Below the pieces are notes generated by a model. The model was given only the letters and a program-made list of their open reading frames with translations, had not been told where the DNA came from and searched no databases. Positions 27,485-37,308 of a stretch of DNA of 64,000 nt are shown in pieces (the stretch's first letter is position 1; the number at the start of each line of letters is the position of its first letter). Both the position numbers and the translations under genes were made by a program. This DNA comes from Marinobacter bohaiensis (GTDB lineage Bacteria > Pseudomonadota > Gammaproteobacteria > Pseudomonadales > Oleiphilaceae), in NCBI RefSeq assembly GCF_003258515.1, contig NZ_QGEH01000004.1:248001-312000 (forward strand), in the 5' to 3' direction.

Positions 27485-27825
27485 TTGCTCTTCAATCTGC
27501 TGATGATCTGTCATCGGTGCTTTGGGGCGTCCGGCCTGGCTGGACGCCCCCTTTTTTTGGGTTTATCGCTCTTTAACGGCCCGAAACGCCCGACTCCCCA
27601 TCCAGAAAGCGACACTTCCCCTCGTCTCCTCGACGCTCGCCAAATAACCCGATTGCATAAGAAAGACTCCTTTTCGACGATTATCCCGCCGTTTACTTAC
27701 CGTTTTACGAGTTACCTATGTCATCGTGTAAAAAATTGTACAAATGTTCATTTTCATCTGTCGCTTGAGCGGCGCCACCGCTAGAGTCTCTCCAGGGATC
27801 GACACAATAAACGGAGGGGGCCCCG
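27485..27825. other. Intergenic region after tctA
   Basis: 341 bases: the tctCBA terminator at 27524-27558 and then an A+T-richer leader upstream of the chemoreceptor gene, ending in the ribosome site ACGGAGGGGGCC. No gene or other repeat seen. Confidence 0.5.
27524..27558 (+). terminator. Rho-independent terminator of tctCBA
   Basis: GGGGCGTCC (27524-27532) pairs perfectly with GGACGCCCC (27542-27550), followed by CTTTTTTT. Confidence 0.92.
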
Positions 27826-29121
27826 ATGTTCGGGATCAAGTTGCTCGAGAAACATAACGACATGGAAGAGCGCCTCGGCTGGCAGGACAGCTACATTGAG
27901 GCCATAAAAAGCTGTAACGCCGTCATCGAATTCACCACCGACGGCATCATCGTAGACGCCAACGAGCGTTTCCTGGACGTGGTTGGCTACAGCCGGGAGG
28001 AAGTCCTGGGCCGGCACCACTCGATGTTCTGCGATGGTGATTACGTCAAGAGCCAGGAATACCGGAGCTTCTGGGACGAACTGCGCCGGGGCGTCCCGCA
28101 GAATGGCGAATTCTCGCGCCTGGGCAAGAACGGTCAGCGGATCTGGCTGCAGGCCAACTATTTCCCGGTCACCCAGCACGGGCAGACCGTCCGCGTGGTG
28201 AAATTTGCGTCGGACATCAGCGAATCGACCAACAAGCGACGCGCGGATGCCGCCGTGTTCGAAGCCCTCAACCGTTCCATGGCGGTGATCGAGTTCACCC
28301 CGGACGGACACATCCTGACCGCCAACGACAACTTCCTGGCCACGACCGGCTACGCCCTCGACGACATCCGGGGCCAGCATCACCGGATGTTCTGCGACGA
28401 CCAGTTCTACCGGGACAATCCGGATTTCTGGGCCCGGCTGGCCGCCGGCAACTTCCGTTCGGGGCAGTTCCAGCGCAAGAACCGGGCCGGCCAGGATCTG
28501 TGGCTGGAAGCCACCTACAACCCGGTGTTCGATGCTGACGGCCGGGTCATCAAGGTGATCAAGTTCGCCAGCGACATTACCGAAAAAGTGCAGCAGACCG
28601 AATCCCTGCAGTCGATCACCGAGGCCGTCAATGTGGCGGCGGAACAAACCATCAGCCGCGCCGACAATGGCTCGGAGACCCTGCAGTCGGCGGTGGACGC
28701 CACGCATCGGATCTCGTCGGCGGTAGGGGAGTCGTCACAACTGGCGGATCAACTGCTGGCCCAGTCACGCAAGATCACCGACATCGTCAGCAGCATCAGC
28801 GGCATTTCGGAGCAGACCAACCTCCTGGCGCTGAACGCAGCCATCGAAGCCGCCCGGGCCGGCGAGTACGGGCGCGGTTTTGCCGTGGTGGCCGATGAGG
28901 TGCGGCAACTGGCCGCACGGGCCCAGCAGGCGACGGTGGAAATTACGGCGCTGGTGGACACCAACCGCGACCTGACGGAGAAGATGAACCAGCAGATGGC
29001 GGCGGCCAATGACCACGCCGGCGCCGGTGCCGAACGGGTGCAGGAGGCCTCGCACGCTTTCGATGAGGTGCGCGAGGGCGCCCGCTCACTGGCCCGGATC
29101 ATCAACCACAGCCAGCACTGA
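27826..29121 (+). CDS. Cytosolic PAS-PAS methyl-accepting chemotaxis protein (BdlA-like)
   Basis: 431 residues without membrane segments. Two PAS domains (~28-140 and ~150-262), each with a [18 protein letters not shown] type motif, are followed by a short MCP signalling domain with the conserved hairpin tip [20 protein letters not shown]. The length and order match BdlA (about 417 residues), a biofilm-dispersal receptor of Pseudomonas aeruginosa, and Aer-like redox receptors. ACGGAGGGGGCC precedes the ATG. A paralogue lies at 40.9-42.2 kb. Confidence 0.9.
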   Translation: MFGIKLLEKHNDMEERLGWQDSYIEAIKSCNAVIEFTTDGIIVDANERFLDVVGYSREEVLGRHHSMFCDGDYVKSQEYRSFWDELRRGVPQNGEFSRLGKNGQRIWLQANYFPVTQHGQTVRVVKFASDISESTNKRRADAAVFEALNRSMAVIEFTPDGHILTANDNFLATTGYALDDIRGQHHRMFCDDQFYRDNPDFWARLAAGNFRSGQFQRKNRAGQDLWLEATYNPVFDADGRVIKVIKFASDITEKVQQTESLQSITEAVNVAAEQTISRADNGSETLQSAVDATHRISSAVGESSQLADQLLAQSRKITDIVSSISGISEQTNLLALNAAIEAARAGEYGRGFAVVADEVRQLAARAQQATVEITALVDTNRDLTEKMNQQMAAANDHAGAGAERVQEASHAFDEVREGARSLARIINHSQH

Positions 29122-29192
29122 GCCGGCCCGCCCATATCCCGCCGCCCTATCGGGGCTTCAGGGACGGGGCTGGCCGTATGGCGGCAGGCCTG

Positions 29193-29750
29193 TTAGCGGT
29201 TGCCTTCCAGCCACGCGGCCACCTCCGCAGCGTGCTCGCCGGGCGGGAAGACCGGGTAGAACACCTTGGTAATCACACCCTTCTCCACAACCAGCGTCAG
29301 CCGCTGGATATAGGTCTGCCCCTTGAACTCGAACGTGGGCAGTTCCAGCGCCGTGGCAAACGCCAGATCGCTGTCGTTGAGCAGATCAAAGGTCAGGCCC
29401 AGCCGCTCGTGCGCCTCGTGCTGCTCGGCCAGCGGCTGCGCGCTCAGCCCGAACACGCGGACACCCAGTGCACGCCATTCCAGATTATGGTTGCGGAATC
29501 CGCAAGCCTCCGGCGTGCAGCCCTTGGCTCCGGGAATGCCAGCCCACTCGGGCCCTGGTGGCTGGTCCGGATGACCAATGCGAGGGTAGACGTAGACCAC
29601 CGAGGTGCCTTTCAGAGTCGACAGGTCGACCTTCTCTCCCGCGGTACTGGCCAACGGCATCGCCGGCACGCGCCGTCTACGCAGGTGATCGCAGGCACCG
29701 TCATCAATGGGCACCGGCAGTTCTTCCCCGGCCTTGTCTGCTTCCGCCAT
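29193..29750 (-). CDS. Peroxiredoxin (AhpC/TSA, Bcp/PrxQ-like with extended loop)
   Basis: 185 residues. The peroxidatic Cys lies in GAKGCTPEACGFRNH, with a second Cys five residues later as in Bcp/PrxQ enzymes, which reduce peroxides with thioredoxin. Before it is an insertion of about 14 residues (GHPDQPPGPEWAGIP) absent from E. coli Bcp. Start at ATG 29750 with GGAGGT upstream. Cytosolic. It sits alone between the chemoreceptor and the glucose dehydrogenase. Confidence 0.88.
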   Translation of the reverse strand: MAEADKAGEELPVPIDDGACDHLRRRRVPAMPLASTAGEKVDLSTLKGTSVVYVYPRIGHPDQPPGPEWAGIPGAKGCTPEACGFRNHNLEWRALGVRVFGLSAQPLAEQHEAHERLGLTFDLLNDSDLAFATALELPTFEFKGQTYIQRLTLVVEKGVITKVFYPVFPPGEHAAEVAAWLEGNR

Positions 29751-29797
29751 AAACCGTCTACCTCCACCTGTATAACCTGTCATTCCTCACATAAAAG

Positions 29798-29821
29798 AAA
29801 ACCCGGCCAGGGCCGGGTTTT
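29798..29821 (-). terminator. Terminator downstream of glucose dehydrogenase
   Basis: AAAACCCGGCC and GGCCGGGTTTT are perfect complements around a 2-base gap, with a T-rich run on the minus strand. It separates the glucose-dehydrogenase transcript from the peroxiredoxin gene. Confidence 0.8.
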
Positions 29822-29858
29822 CCATATGCCTGGGCGTTGCCACCCAGTGTAGGCGAAT

Positions 29859-32201
29859 TTACCGCTTCAGTTTATACGCCACCACGTAATCGCCAATCGT
29901 GGTGCCGATCGAGCCGTGACCACCGGCCACCTGGACGACCATCTGCTCGCCCTGGCTGTTCAGGTAAGTCATCGGCGTGGCCTGGCCACCCGCCGGCAGA
30001 CGGGATTCCCAGATCTGCTCGCCGGTCTTCAGGTTGTAGCCGCGGATGTAATCGTCCACGGACGCAGCCATGAACACCACGCCACTGTCGGTGATCACCG
30101 GACCACCGATACCCGGCACGCCCATCTTGAGCGGCAGCGGCAGCGCGGTCATGTCCTCAACGGTACCGTTCTTGTGCTTCCAGGTGATCTCACCGGTCTG
30201 CAGATCCGCGCCCGCGACATAGCCCCAGGGCGGCTGCTGGCAGGGAACACCCAGCGGTGACAGGAACGGCTTCATTTCAACGGCGTAGGGAGCGCCGGCG
30301 TTCTCGTTCAGGCCCTGCTCGCCCTGGTTAGTTTCACCCAGCTCGGCCCCGTCTTTGGGAACCAGCTTGGAGGTGAAGGCCAGGTACAGCGGCATGCCGA
30401 ACATGACCTGACGCTTGGGATCGACCGCAATGCTGCCCCAGTTGAAGACACCGAAGTTGCCCGGGAACACGATGGTGCCCTGCTCGGACGGCGGCGTGTA
30501 CTGGCCTTCGTAGTTGAGGGAGTTGAAGTCGATGCGACACAGCATCTGGTCGATCGGTGTCGCGCCCCACATATCCGACTCGGTCAGCGTGGGCGGACGG
30601 AACGTCAGGCCGGAGATCGGCTGGGTCGGCGACGCCTGATCACCCTCGATGGTGCCCTGGGGCGCCTCTTTCTCGGTGATCGGGAAGATCGGCTCGCCGG
30701 TCTCGCGGTTCAGCACATACACGTCGCCCTGCTTGGTCGGCACCGCCAGCGCCGGCTCGGTGCCGCCGTCTTCGGTCTTGCGATCAAACAGCACGGGCTG
30801 CGCCGGGGTATCCATGTCCCACAGATCGTGGTGCACGAACTGCTGGACCCACTGCACCTGGCCGGTTTCCAGACTCAGGGCGACGACGGACGTGGCGTAC
30901 TTCTCTTCTTCCGGAGAGCGGTACATGCCCAGCTGGTCCGGCGTGCGGTTGCCCATCGGCAGGTAGATCATGCCCAGCTCTTCATCGGCACTGGCCACGG
31001 ACCACATGTTCGGGGAGCTGGTGGTGTAGACCTCATCCTCACCCAGGGGCGCGGTGTCTTCCGGGTTGCCGGAATCCCAGTTCCACTGGAGTTCGCCGGT
31101 TTTCACGTCGTAGGCGCGAATCACGCCGGACGGTGACTTGACCGCGTAGTTGTCGTTGACGGAGCCGCCCACCACAACAACGCCGTTGGCCACTACGGGG
31201 GGCGACGTGGAGTAGTAGAAGCCGGACTGCTTGTACGGCATGTTGTGCATCAGGTCCAGCGAGCCATCGTCGGCAAAGTTGCTGCAACGGGCGCCGGTGG
31301 CCGGATCGATGGCCAGCAGGCGGGCATCGGAGGTGGGCAGGAACAGCTGCGCGTCACACTGGACGCTGGCCAGTTCTTCCGCCGGGCCCTGGGCCGGTTG
31401 CACGTCGATGGCATCCGGGTCGCCACTGGCCGGAGGCAGGTAGGATACACCACGGCAGGTCTGGTGCTGGCGCATGCTTTCGGCCGGCACCTTGGCGTCG
31501 TAGACCCACTGCTCCTCGCCGGTATCGGCGTCCAGCGCGATCAGCCAGTTGTGAGGGGTGCACACGTACAGGGTGTTGCCGACTTTCAGCGGCGTGACTT
31601 CGTAGGTGGTCTCGCCCACATCCTGGGGGCCCTTCTTGTCACCGGTCTGGTACTGCCAGGCGACTTCAAGCTGGTCGATGTTGTCCGGCGTGATCTGCTT
31701 GAGCGGTGAGAAGCGCTGGCCCATGTTGCTGCGGCCATAGGCGTGCCAGCTGCCTTCGGGGACGTTTCCGGTGTTGGCGTCGTCCACCACCACATCGGTG
31801 TTCAACTCACCGTCGATGCGATGCGGGTTAGAGGCCAGGCTGCCGACAGTCACCAGCCCTACGATGACCCAAACCGGCACCAGGACCATGGCACCGCTGG
31901 GTGCGCCTTTGCGGGCCGGGAACAACAGCGGGATAGCCAGCACCAGGAACAGCCCCAGACGGGTCGCCAGCGGCCACCAGTCGTATCCGGACTCAGACAG
32001 CGCCCAGATGGCGGTGCCCGCGAGAAACAGCGCGTAGAGCATCTGGGCCGTGCGCCGGCGCCCTTTCGCTGTCACCCCGACAACGATCAGGGCGAGGCCG
32101 GCAATGGCGTAATACCAGCTTCCTCCCAGCGCGATAAGCCAGATACCGCCTCCCAGCAGTACCAGCCCCAGCAGCAGGAATATCAATGAAAGAATCAGCA
32201 T
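29859..32201 (-). CDS. gcd: Membrane-bound PQQ-dependent glucose dehydrogenase
   Basis: 780 residues, close to E. coli Gcd (796). About five N-terminal membrane segments (~1-120), then a periplasmic eight-bladed PQQ propeller starting NTGNVPEGSWHAYGRSNMGQRFSPLKQI. Typical quinoprotein blocks: TPLKVGNTLYVCTPHNWLIALDADTGEEQWVYD, HQTCRGVSY, WDMDTPAQPVLFD. It oxidises glucose to gluconolactone and feeds electrons to ubiquinone. No pqq synthesis genes are in the window. Single-gene unit with its own terminator. Confidence 0.93.
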   Translation of the reverse strand: MLILSLIFLLLGLVLLGGGIWLIALGGSWYYAIAGLALIVVGVTAKGRRRTAQMLYALFLAGTAIWALSESGYDWWPLATRLGLFLVLAIPLLFPARKGAPSGAMVLVPVWVIVGLVTVGSLASNPHRIDGELNTDVVVDDANTGNVPEGSWHAYGRSNMGQRFSPLKQITPDNIDQLEVAWQYQTGDKKGPQDVGETTYEVTPLKVGNTLYVCTPHNWLIALDADTGEEQWVYDAKVPAESMRQHQTCRGVSYLPPASGDPDAIDVQPAQGPAEELASVQCDAQLFLPTSDARLLAIDPATGARCSNFADDGSLDLMHNMPYKQSGFYYSTSPPVVANGVVVVGGSVNDNYAVKSPSGVIRAYDVKTGELQWNWDSGNPEDTAPLGEDEVYTTSSPNMWSVASADEELGMIYLPMGNRTPDQLGMYRSPEEEKYATSVVALSLETGQVQWVQQFVHHDLWDMDTPAQPVLFDRKTEDGGTEPALAVPTKQGDVYVLNRETGEPIFPITEKEAPQGTIEGDQASPTQPISGLTFRPPTLTESDMWGATPIDQMLCRIDFNSLNYEGQYTPPSEQGTIVFPGNFGVFNWGSIAVDPKRQVMFGMPLYLAFTSKLVPKDGAELGETNQGEQGLNENAGAPYAVEMKPFLSPLGVPCQQPPWGYVAGADLQTGEITWKHKNGTVEDMTALPLPLKMGVPGIGGPVITDSGVVFMAASVDDYIRGYNLKTGEQIWESRLPAGGQATPMTYLNSQGEQMVVQVAGGHGSIGTTIGDYVVAYKLKR

Positions 32202-32593
32202 TCGTAGCGTCCCTATTCACAATAAGATTCACTTTTAGCGTAGGTCCATGACTCCAGAATGAAAGTCGGGCCCGGTACAAAATCAGGGGCCGTCATCAGG
32301 GTTGGAGTCCGGTTGCCAAAAGACATAAGGGATTTGACCAGGCCGCGATGGTGCATCGACGACTCGGTCGGCACGGACCGCATGGGCGGACGTGCGCGAG
32401 AGGTTGTTGCAAAGCGACGGTGCTTGATCGTGACGCTTTGCAGCACCCTCCTGGGTGTCGGTACGGGTCCTTCAGGAAGCCGCGCACCTTTCATAGCAAG
32501 CTAAACAATTATCCCGTAACGGAGGGATTTACGCCATTACGGCGACTACGGATTGCAGGGTAGTTTACACGATTCAGCAACGTAACGGGGCGA
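32202..32593. other. Intergenic region upstream of gcd
   Basis: About 390 bases with no gene. One perfect 8-bp inverted repeat, GCAAAGCG (32409-32416) and CGCTTTGC (32434-32441), could be a hairpin or operator for gcd. The final stretch is A+T-richer. Nothing more is seen. Confidence 0.45.
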
Positions 32594-33850
32594 TCAGGCC
32601 GGGAGCGACCGGCAGGGATTGAAATGCACCTGATTGCGCCCCTGATCCTTGGCCACGTAGAGGGCGGAGTCCGCCTGCATGAGCAACTCATTGAACGTGC
32701 GATGGTTGCCGCAGCGATGCACACCACCGAAGCTGGCTGACAGCTGGATCGGGTTGCCGGCGATCTCCGCGCCGCGCTCGAACACCTTCTCGCGCAGGCG
32801 TTCGGAGATCAGGCGGGCCTGGTCTTCGGTGGTGTCCGGCAGTGCCACCGCAAACTCCTCGCCGCCAATACGGCCGATGATGTCCGTCTCACGCAGCTCT
32901 TCCCGCAGCAACCGGGCAATGAAACAGAGCACCTCATCTCCGACCGGATGCCCCCAACGATCGTTAATCGTCTTGAAGTGATCCAGATCAACCATCAGCA
33001 CCGTCAACGGACGTTGGCGGCGCACCGCGTCCGCAAACATCGCCTGCCCCCGCTTATGGAAGGACCGGCGATTGCAAAGGCCGGTCAGGTCATCGCTTTC
33101 GGCCAGGCTGCGCAGGTGCTGTTCGGAGCGCACGAAAGCCAGCAACGGAAACGTCAGTGCCGTGGCATTGGCCAACAGGATGTGGCTGATCAGGATCGAG
33201 TCCAGAACCGGGTCGGCATCGACTGAGGCACCCAGCTGCCAGGCGCGGGTCAAGGTCACGACCTGCAACAGCATCATCCCACAATGGATCAGGAAAAAGA
33301 GCTGGAGAGCCCGGACCGGCAGCGCGTTGCCCGGCCGAATCCGTCGGGTGAGATAAAAGGCGCAGACAAATATGGCCGCGGTGTAAGCCGCCGTGAACAG
33401 CCGCGGTGCATAGGGGCTTTCCCGGAATACAGCGATCAGCAGCAGACATGCCGCCACGCCGTAGAACAGACCGCGCACGGTTCGTGTGTGGGTGCGCCCG
33501 TCAACAAAACGCACCAGGCCACAGAGTACGAAAAGCGGAGCCAGAACCAGCAGGCCGTACGCCATCACCACGGTCAGCCAGGGCGCCTCGACAAAGGCCC
33601 GGGCACCGGCGGCCACGCAGCCGGCGGCGAACAACAGACAGGACAACCCCCAGTACCAGAAACAGAGCTGCTCACGGCGCAACCGGTAAATCGCCCACAT
33701 GAAACTGCCGATCAGCACGTTAATGCCAACGGTCAGTATCATCAGCGTTGCCAAGTCCAGTTTGACCACGGCCAGCTCTGCATCCGTTAGTGGGGATTGC
33801 AAAATCAGTTCAGTGGAGCGCGGTGAAAGATCACCGGCCAGCTTCCGCAA
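32594..33850 (-). CDS. Membrane diguanylate cyclase (GGDEF)
   Basis: 418 residues. About six to seven membrane segments over ~35-235, then a GGDEF domain. The active-site signature reads GGEEF, still catalytic in many cyclases, and the inhibitory I-site RETD lies five residues before it, so it probably makes c-di-GMP under product feedback. The best start is TTG 33850 with GGGGTGG upstream; no ATG precedes the first membrane helix. No EAL domain is present. Confidence 0.88.
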   Translation of the reverse strand: MRKLAGDLSPRSTELILQSPLTDAELAVVKLDLATLMILTVGINVLIGSFMWAIYRLRREQLCFWYWGLSCLLFAAGCVAAGARAFVEAPWLTVVMAYGLLVLAPLFVLCGLVRFVDGRTHTRTVRGLFYGVAACLLLIAVFRESPYAPRLFTAAYTAAIFVCAFYLTRRIRPGNALPVRALQLFFLIHCGMMLLQVVTLTRAWQLGASVDADPVLDSILISHILLANATALTFPLLAFVRSEQHLRSLAESDDLTGLCNRRSFHKRGQAMFADAVRRQRPLTVLMVDLDHFKTINDRWGHPVGDEVLCFIARLLREELRETDIIGRIGGEEFAVALPDTTEDQARLISERLREKVFERGAEIAGNPIQLSASFGGVHRCGNHRTFNELLMQADSALYVAKDQGRNQVHFNPCRSLPA

Positions 33851-34253
33851 CCACCCCGTTAGCTATGGGGAAACCTTCCAATGTAGCCTAACACTACGCG
33901 CCGACAACGGTTTTGGGTTTTGTGGTGACTGGGTAAGGAAATGTTTCAGCGCAGGGCCAACTGACCCGCAGCGGTAATAGCCCGCTCGACTTGATCAATG
34001 TCATCCGCCTGGTGACCCTTCCAGGGGCGCGATTTCCGTTTCCATTTCAAATCCTTAAGCGTAAGTAAAAGCCCTGATACGTAGTACCACCTACCCCTGC
34101 CCCTATTGAAATCCATTGCCACGCATCGGAGTATGGCCAGCCTCTCAAAAGGACCGTCCGGCGTTCCCGTCGGCATCCGCCAACACCCGAGCTGACCGAC
34201 CGCTCTTCGCCAGCGATTGTCGGATAACACCTTCAACAATTCAGGAACCTACG
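33851..34253. other. Divergent gap between diguanylate cyclase gene and cstA
   Basis: About 400 bases with no supported gene. It must hold promoters for both flanking genes. I could not find a convincing CRP-type dyad for cstA. Confidence 0.4.
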
Positions 34254-35933
34254 ATGAGTGCCATCTTGCTGCTGGTCCTGGGTCTGGGGGGAATGGCCTT
34301 TGGCTATTTCGTCTATTCCCGGTTTATCGCCAAAGTCATCTACAAGGTCGACGAGAAATTCCGCACCCCGTCGGAAGAATATGAGGATGGTGTGGACTTC
34401 GTTCCCACCAACAAGTTCGTCCTCTGGGGCCACCACTTCACCTCCGTCGCGGGGGCGGCTCCCATCGTCGGACCGGCCATCGCCGTCATCTGGGGCTGGC
34501 TGCCGGCCTTCCTGTGGGTCACCATCGGCACCATCTTCTTTGCGGGCATCCATGATTTCGGGGCCATCTGGGCCAGTGTCCGCAACAAGGCCAAATCCAT
34601 CGGCACTCTGACCGGCGAAGTGGTCGGCACTCGCGCGCGCTCGATCTTCACCATCGTAATCTTCCTGGTGCTGCTGATGGTCAACGCCGTGTTCGGCGTG
34701 GTCATCGCCAAGCTGCTGATCAACAATCCCGGTTCGGTCGTGCCCGTCTGGGGCGCGATCGCCGTGGCGCTGGTCATCGGCCAGTTAATCTACCGCGCCA
34801 AGCTGAGCCTGCCACTGGTGTCCCTGCTGGGTGTGGGCGCACTCTACTTCCTGATCTACATCGGCCCGTCCGTCCCGGTGTCTCTGCCGGAAACCATCGG
34901 CCCGGTTTCCGACAACGCCGCCTGGATCCTGATCCTGTTCGGCTACGCCGCCATCGCCTCCCTGCTGCCGGTGTGGGTGCTGTTGCAGCCGCGTGACTAC
35001 ATCAACGGCCTGCAGCTGTTCGTCGGCCTGATCGCGCTCTACGCGGCAGTGCTGATCGGCAACCCGACCGTGGTGGCGCCGATGATCAACTTCGGGGTGC
35101 CGGAGGGCACGCCGTCGATGATTCCGCTGCTGTTCGTCACCATCGCCTGTGGCGCCATCTCCGGCTTCCACGGCCTGGTCGCCTCCGGCACCACTTCCAA
35201 GCAGCTGCGTCGTGAAACCGATGCCCGCTTCGTCGGCTACTTCGGCGCCACCGGTGAAGGCGCGCTGGCCCTGGCAGCGATTATCGCCGCCACCGCCGGC
35301 TTTGCGTCACTGTCCGACTGGCAGGCGGTCTACAGCTCCTTCGGCCAGGGCGGCGTGCTGGCGTTCGTCAACGGCGGCGCCGCCATCCTCAGCCAGGGCA
35401 CCGGCCTGGACGCGGAAGTCGCCGGCACCATGCTGACGGTGATGGCGGCCCTGTTCGCCGGTACCACCATGGACACCGGCCTGCGCCTGCAGCGCTACAT
35501 CTTCCAGGAATGGGGCGAGATCTACAGCGTCAAATGGATGGCCAAGCCGGCTCCGGCGACTCTGCTGTCGGTCGGCACCTGCCTGCTGCTGGCCTTTGGC
35601 GCCGGCGGTGCGGACGGTTCCGGCGGCCTGCTGATCTGGCCGCTGTTCGGCACCACCAACCAGCTGCTGGCCGGCCTGACCCTGCTGGTCGTCACGGTGA
35701 TGCTGGTGCGTCGCGGTTCACCGACCCGCTACACCCTGATCCCGCTGGTGTTCCTGCTGGCCATGACGCTGTTTGCCCTGCTGCTCCAGCTCAAGGGCTT
35801 CTACGAGACCGGTGACTGGTTCCTGCTGGGCCTGGACCTGGTGGTGCTGGTGGCCGCCATACTGGTTACACTGGAATGCGTGTCGTCCCTGCGTCGCGTG
35901 AAACAGGAGCAGGCGCAGACCGACGCCGCCTGA
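34254..35933 (+). CDS. cstA: Carbon starvation protein CstA family transporter
   Basis: 559 residues, about 15 membrane segments, shorter than E. coli CstA (701). CstA signatures are clear: NKFVLWGHHFTSVAGAAPIVGPAIAVIWG, GIHDFGAIWASVRNKA, and a WPLFGTTNQLLAGLTL block near the end. The family imports pyruvate or peptides. Start at ATG 34254 (CAGGAACCTACG). The usual small partner YbdD is absent; instead a Cys-Cys-ending protein and an ArsA ATPase follow. Confidence 0.93.
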   Translation: MSAILLLVLGLGGMAFGYFVYSRFIAKVIYKVDEKFRTPSEEYEDGVDFVPTNKFVLWGHHFTSVAGAAPIVGPAIAVIWGWLPAFLWVTIGTIFFAGIHDFGAIWASVRNKAKSIGTLTGEVVGTRARSIFTIVIFLVLLMVNAVFGVVIAKLLINNPGSVVPVWGAIAVALVIGQLIYRAKLSLPLVSLLGVGALYFLIYIGPSVPVSLPETIGPVSDNAAWILILFGYAAIASLLPVWVLLQPRDYINGLQLFVGLIALYAAVLIGNPTVVAPMINFGVPEGTPSMIPLLFVTIACGAISGFHGLVASGTTSKQLRRETDARFVGYFGATGEGALALAAIIAATAGFASLSDWQAVYSSFGQGGVLAFVNGGAAILSQGTGLDAEVAGTMLTVMAALFAGTTMDTGLRLQRYIFQEWGEIYSVKWMAKPAPATLLSVGTCLLLAFGAGGADGSGGLLIWPLFGTTNQLLAGLTLLVVTVMLVRRGSPTRYTLIPLVFLLAMTLFALLLQLKGFYETGDWFLLGLDLVVLVAAILVTLECVSSLRRVKQEQAQTDAA

Positions 35934-35939
35934 CTCTGA

Positions 35940-35969
35940 CCGTCCCCGCCCGTCACGGTGCGGGGACGG
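35940..35969 (+). terminator. Hairpin between cstA and the CC-ending protein gene
   Basis: CCGTCCCCGC (35940-35949) pairs with GCGGGGACGG (35960-35969). No T-run follows, so it may tune readthrough into the next two genes. Confidence 0.45.
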
Positions 35970-36003
35970 ATTCTCCCGCCCCTTCCAACCCCTGGAGGGT
36001 TCC

Positions 36004-36282
36004 ATGAAAGAGACCCTGTCCCGTCTGAAATACTGGTACCGGCGCGCCAGCGCCGCCGGCGCCGAGTACTACAACGCTCCCTACCGGGCCGCCATCGCCC
36101 GCGCCCAGCGTGACGAAGACGACCTGTTCATGCTGCTGGTGTTTGGCGAGATGATGGGCCTGCCCAACCCGGCGAGCTGGTACACCCTGGAGCTGCAGCC
36201 CCTGCTGCTGGAACGGTTCCACGACTGGCACACCCGCATGGGCATGGAACGTTCGCCCCTCGATGGCGTGCGCTGCTGCTGA
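36004..36282 (+). CDS. Small CstA-linked protein ending in Cys-Cys (cory-CC-star-like)
   Basis: 92 residues, soluble, ending GVRCC. It starts with a basic amphipathic segment (LKYWYRRASAAGAEYY) followed by DEDDLFMLLVFGEMMGLPNPASWYTLEL. It matches my memory of a small family named for its terminal CC and found beside ArsA-type ATPases. CCTGGAGGGTTCC is the ribosome site. The next gene's GAGG overlaps its stop codon, indicating coupling. Terminal paired cysteines suggest metal binding or use as a targeting tag; that is inference. Confidence 0.7.
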   Translation: MKETLSRLKYWYRRASAAGAEYYNAPYRAAIARAQRDEDDLFMLLVFGEMMGLPNPASWYTLELQPLLLERFHDWHTRMGMERSPLDGVRCC

Positions 36283-36289
36283 GGTTTCG

Positions 36290-37300
36290 ATGCTGAATAT
36301 TCCCGAATTGATTGAAAACCGGCGCCTGCTGATGGTGGGCGGTAAAGGCGGCGTGGGTAAAACCACGGTGTCTGCCGCCCTCGCCGTGGCGGCCGCCGAC
36401 GCCGGCAAGCGGGTCCTGCTGATTTCCACGGACCCAGCCCACAGCCTGGCCGATGCCTTCGATCGCCCCATCGGCGACCGTCCGGTCATGCTGCAGCCCA
36501 ATCTGAGCGCACTGGAGATCGACCCGGACAGCGAGGTTGACACCTATCTGGAGCGGGTCTTCGCCCAGATGCGCCGCTACGTCGGACCGGACCAGGTCAA
36601 CGAGCTGCAACGCCAGCTGCGCCTGAGCAGTCAGTCCCCCGGCGCCCAGGAAGCGGCCCTGCTGGAGCGGATTGCCCGGCTGATCGAAGACAGCCAGAAA
36701 GACTACGACCTGCTGATCTTCGACACCGCGCCGACCGGCCACACCCTGCGCCTGCTGAGCCTGCCGGAAGTGATGGCGGCCTGGACCGATGGCCTGCTCA
36801 AGCACAACAAGCGCTCCGAAAAACTGGGCAAGGCCCTGGCGCACCTGACGCCGGGACGCAGCGTCGGCAATCCGCTGAAAGACCCCAGCGAGAACGCCAC
36901 CGAAGGCATGGACAACCGCAGCCGCGAGCTGACCGAGACCCTGCTGGCCCGCCAACGGTTGTTCCAGCGCACCCGGCGCGTACTGCACGACGCGGAACAG
37001 ACGGCGTTCCTGTTCGTGCTGACGCCGGAGCGCCTGCCTATCCTGGAAACCGAGCGCGCCGTGCGGTCGCTGACCGAGGCCTCCGTCCCCGTAGCCGGCC
37101 TGGTGGTCAACCGGCTGCTACCAGACCTCGCCGACAACGGCTTCTGGGCCACCCGCCGTGCACGCCAGCAGCGTCACCTGGAGGAAATCGACCAGCGGCT
37201 GGCCGGCCTGGCGCAGCATCGCGTTCCGCTGTTCGAGGACGATATCCAGGGCGCCGACAACCTGCGCCAGCTCGCCGACACGCTGCAACGGCAGGACTAG
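36290..37300 (+). CDS. ArsA/GET3-family ATPase
   Basis: 336 residues. Deviant Walker A GGKGGVGKTT at ~16-25, switch I DPAHS, and FDTAPTGHTLRLL (switch II) identify the ArsA/GET3 class. It has a single ATPase half, as in GET3, rather than the doubled ArsA. No arsB, arsC or arsR lies nearby, so arsenite pumping is unlikely; a role in delivering or maturing a membrane or metal partner is more plausible. Start at ATG 36290; its ribosome site overlaps the previous stop. Confidence 0.9.
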   Translation: MLNIPELIENRRLLMVGGKGGVGKTTVSAALAVAAADAGKRVLLISTDPAHSLADAFDRPIGDRPVMLQPNLSALEIDPDSEVDTYLERVFAQMRRYVGPDQVNELQRQLRLSSQSPGAQEAALLERIARLIEDSQKDYDLLIFDTAPTGHTLRLLSLPEVMAAWTDGLLKHNKRSEKLGKALAHLTPGRSVGNPLKDPSENATEGMDNRSRELTETLLARQRLFQRTRRVLHDAEQTAFLFVLTPERLPILETERAVRSLTEASVPVAGLVVNRLLPDLADNGFWATRRARQQRHLEEIDQRLAGLAQHRVPLFEDDIQGADNLRQLADTLQRQD

Positions 37301-37308
37301 TGCCCCCT

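Noticed and set aside
30649-32037. Plus-strand frames over gcd
   Set aside because: Shadows of the minus-strand glucose dehydrogenase, which has intact quinoprotein motifs throughout.
36290-37300. Arsenic-resistance ArsA
   Set aside because: Single ATPase half and no arsB, arsC, arsD or arsR nearby; arsenite efflux is not supported.
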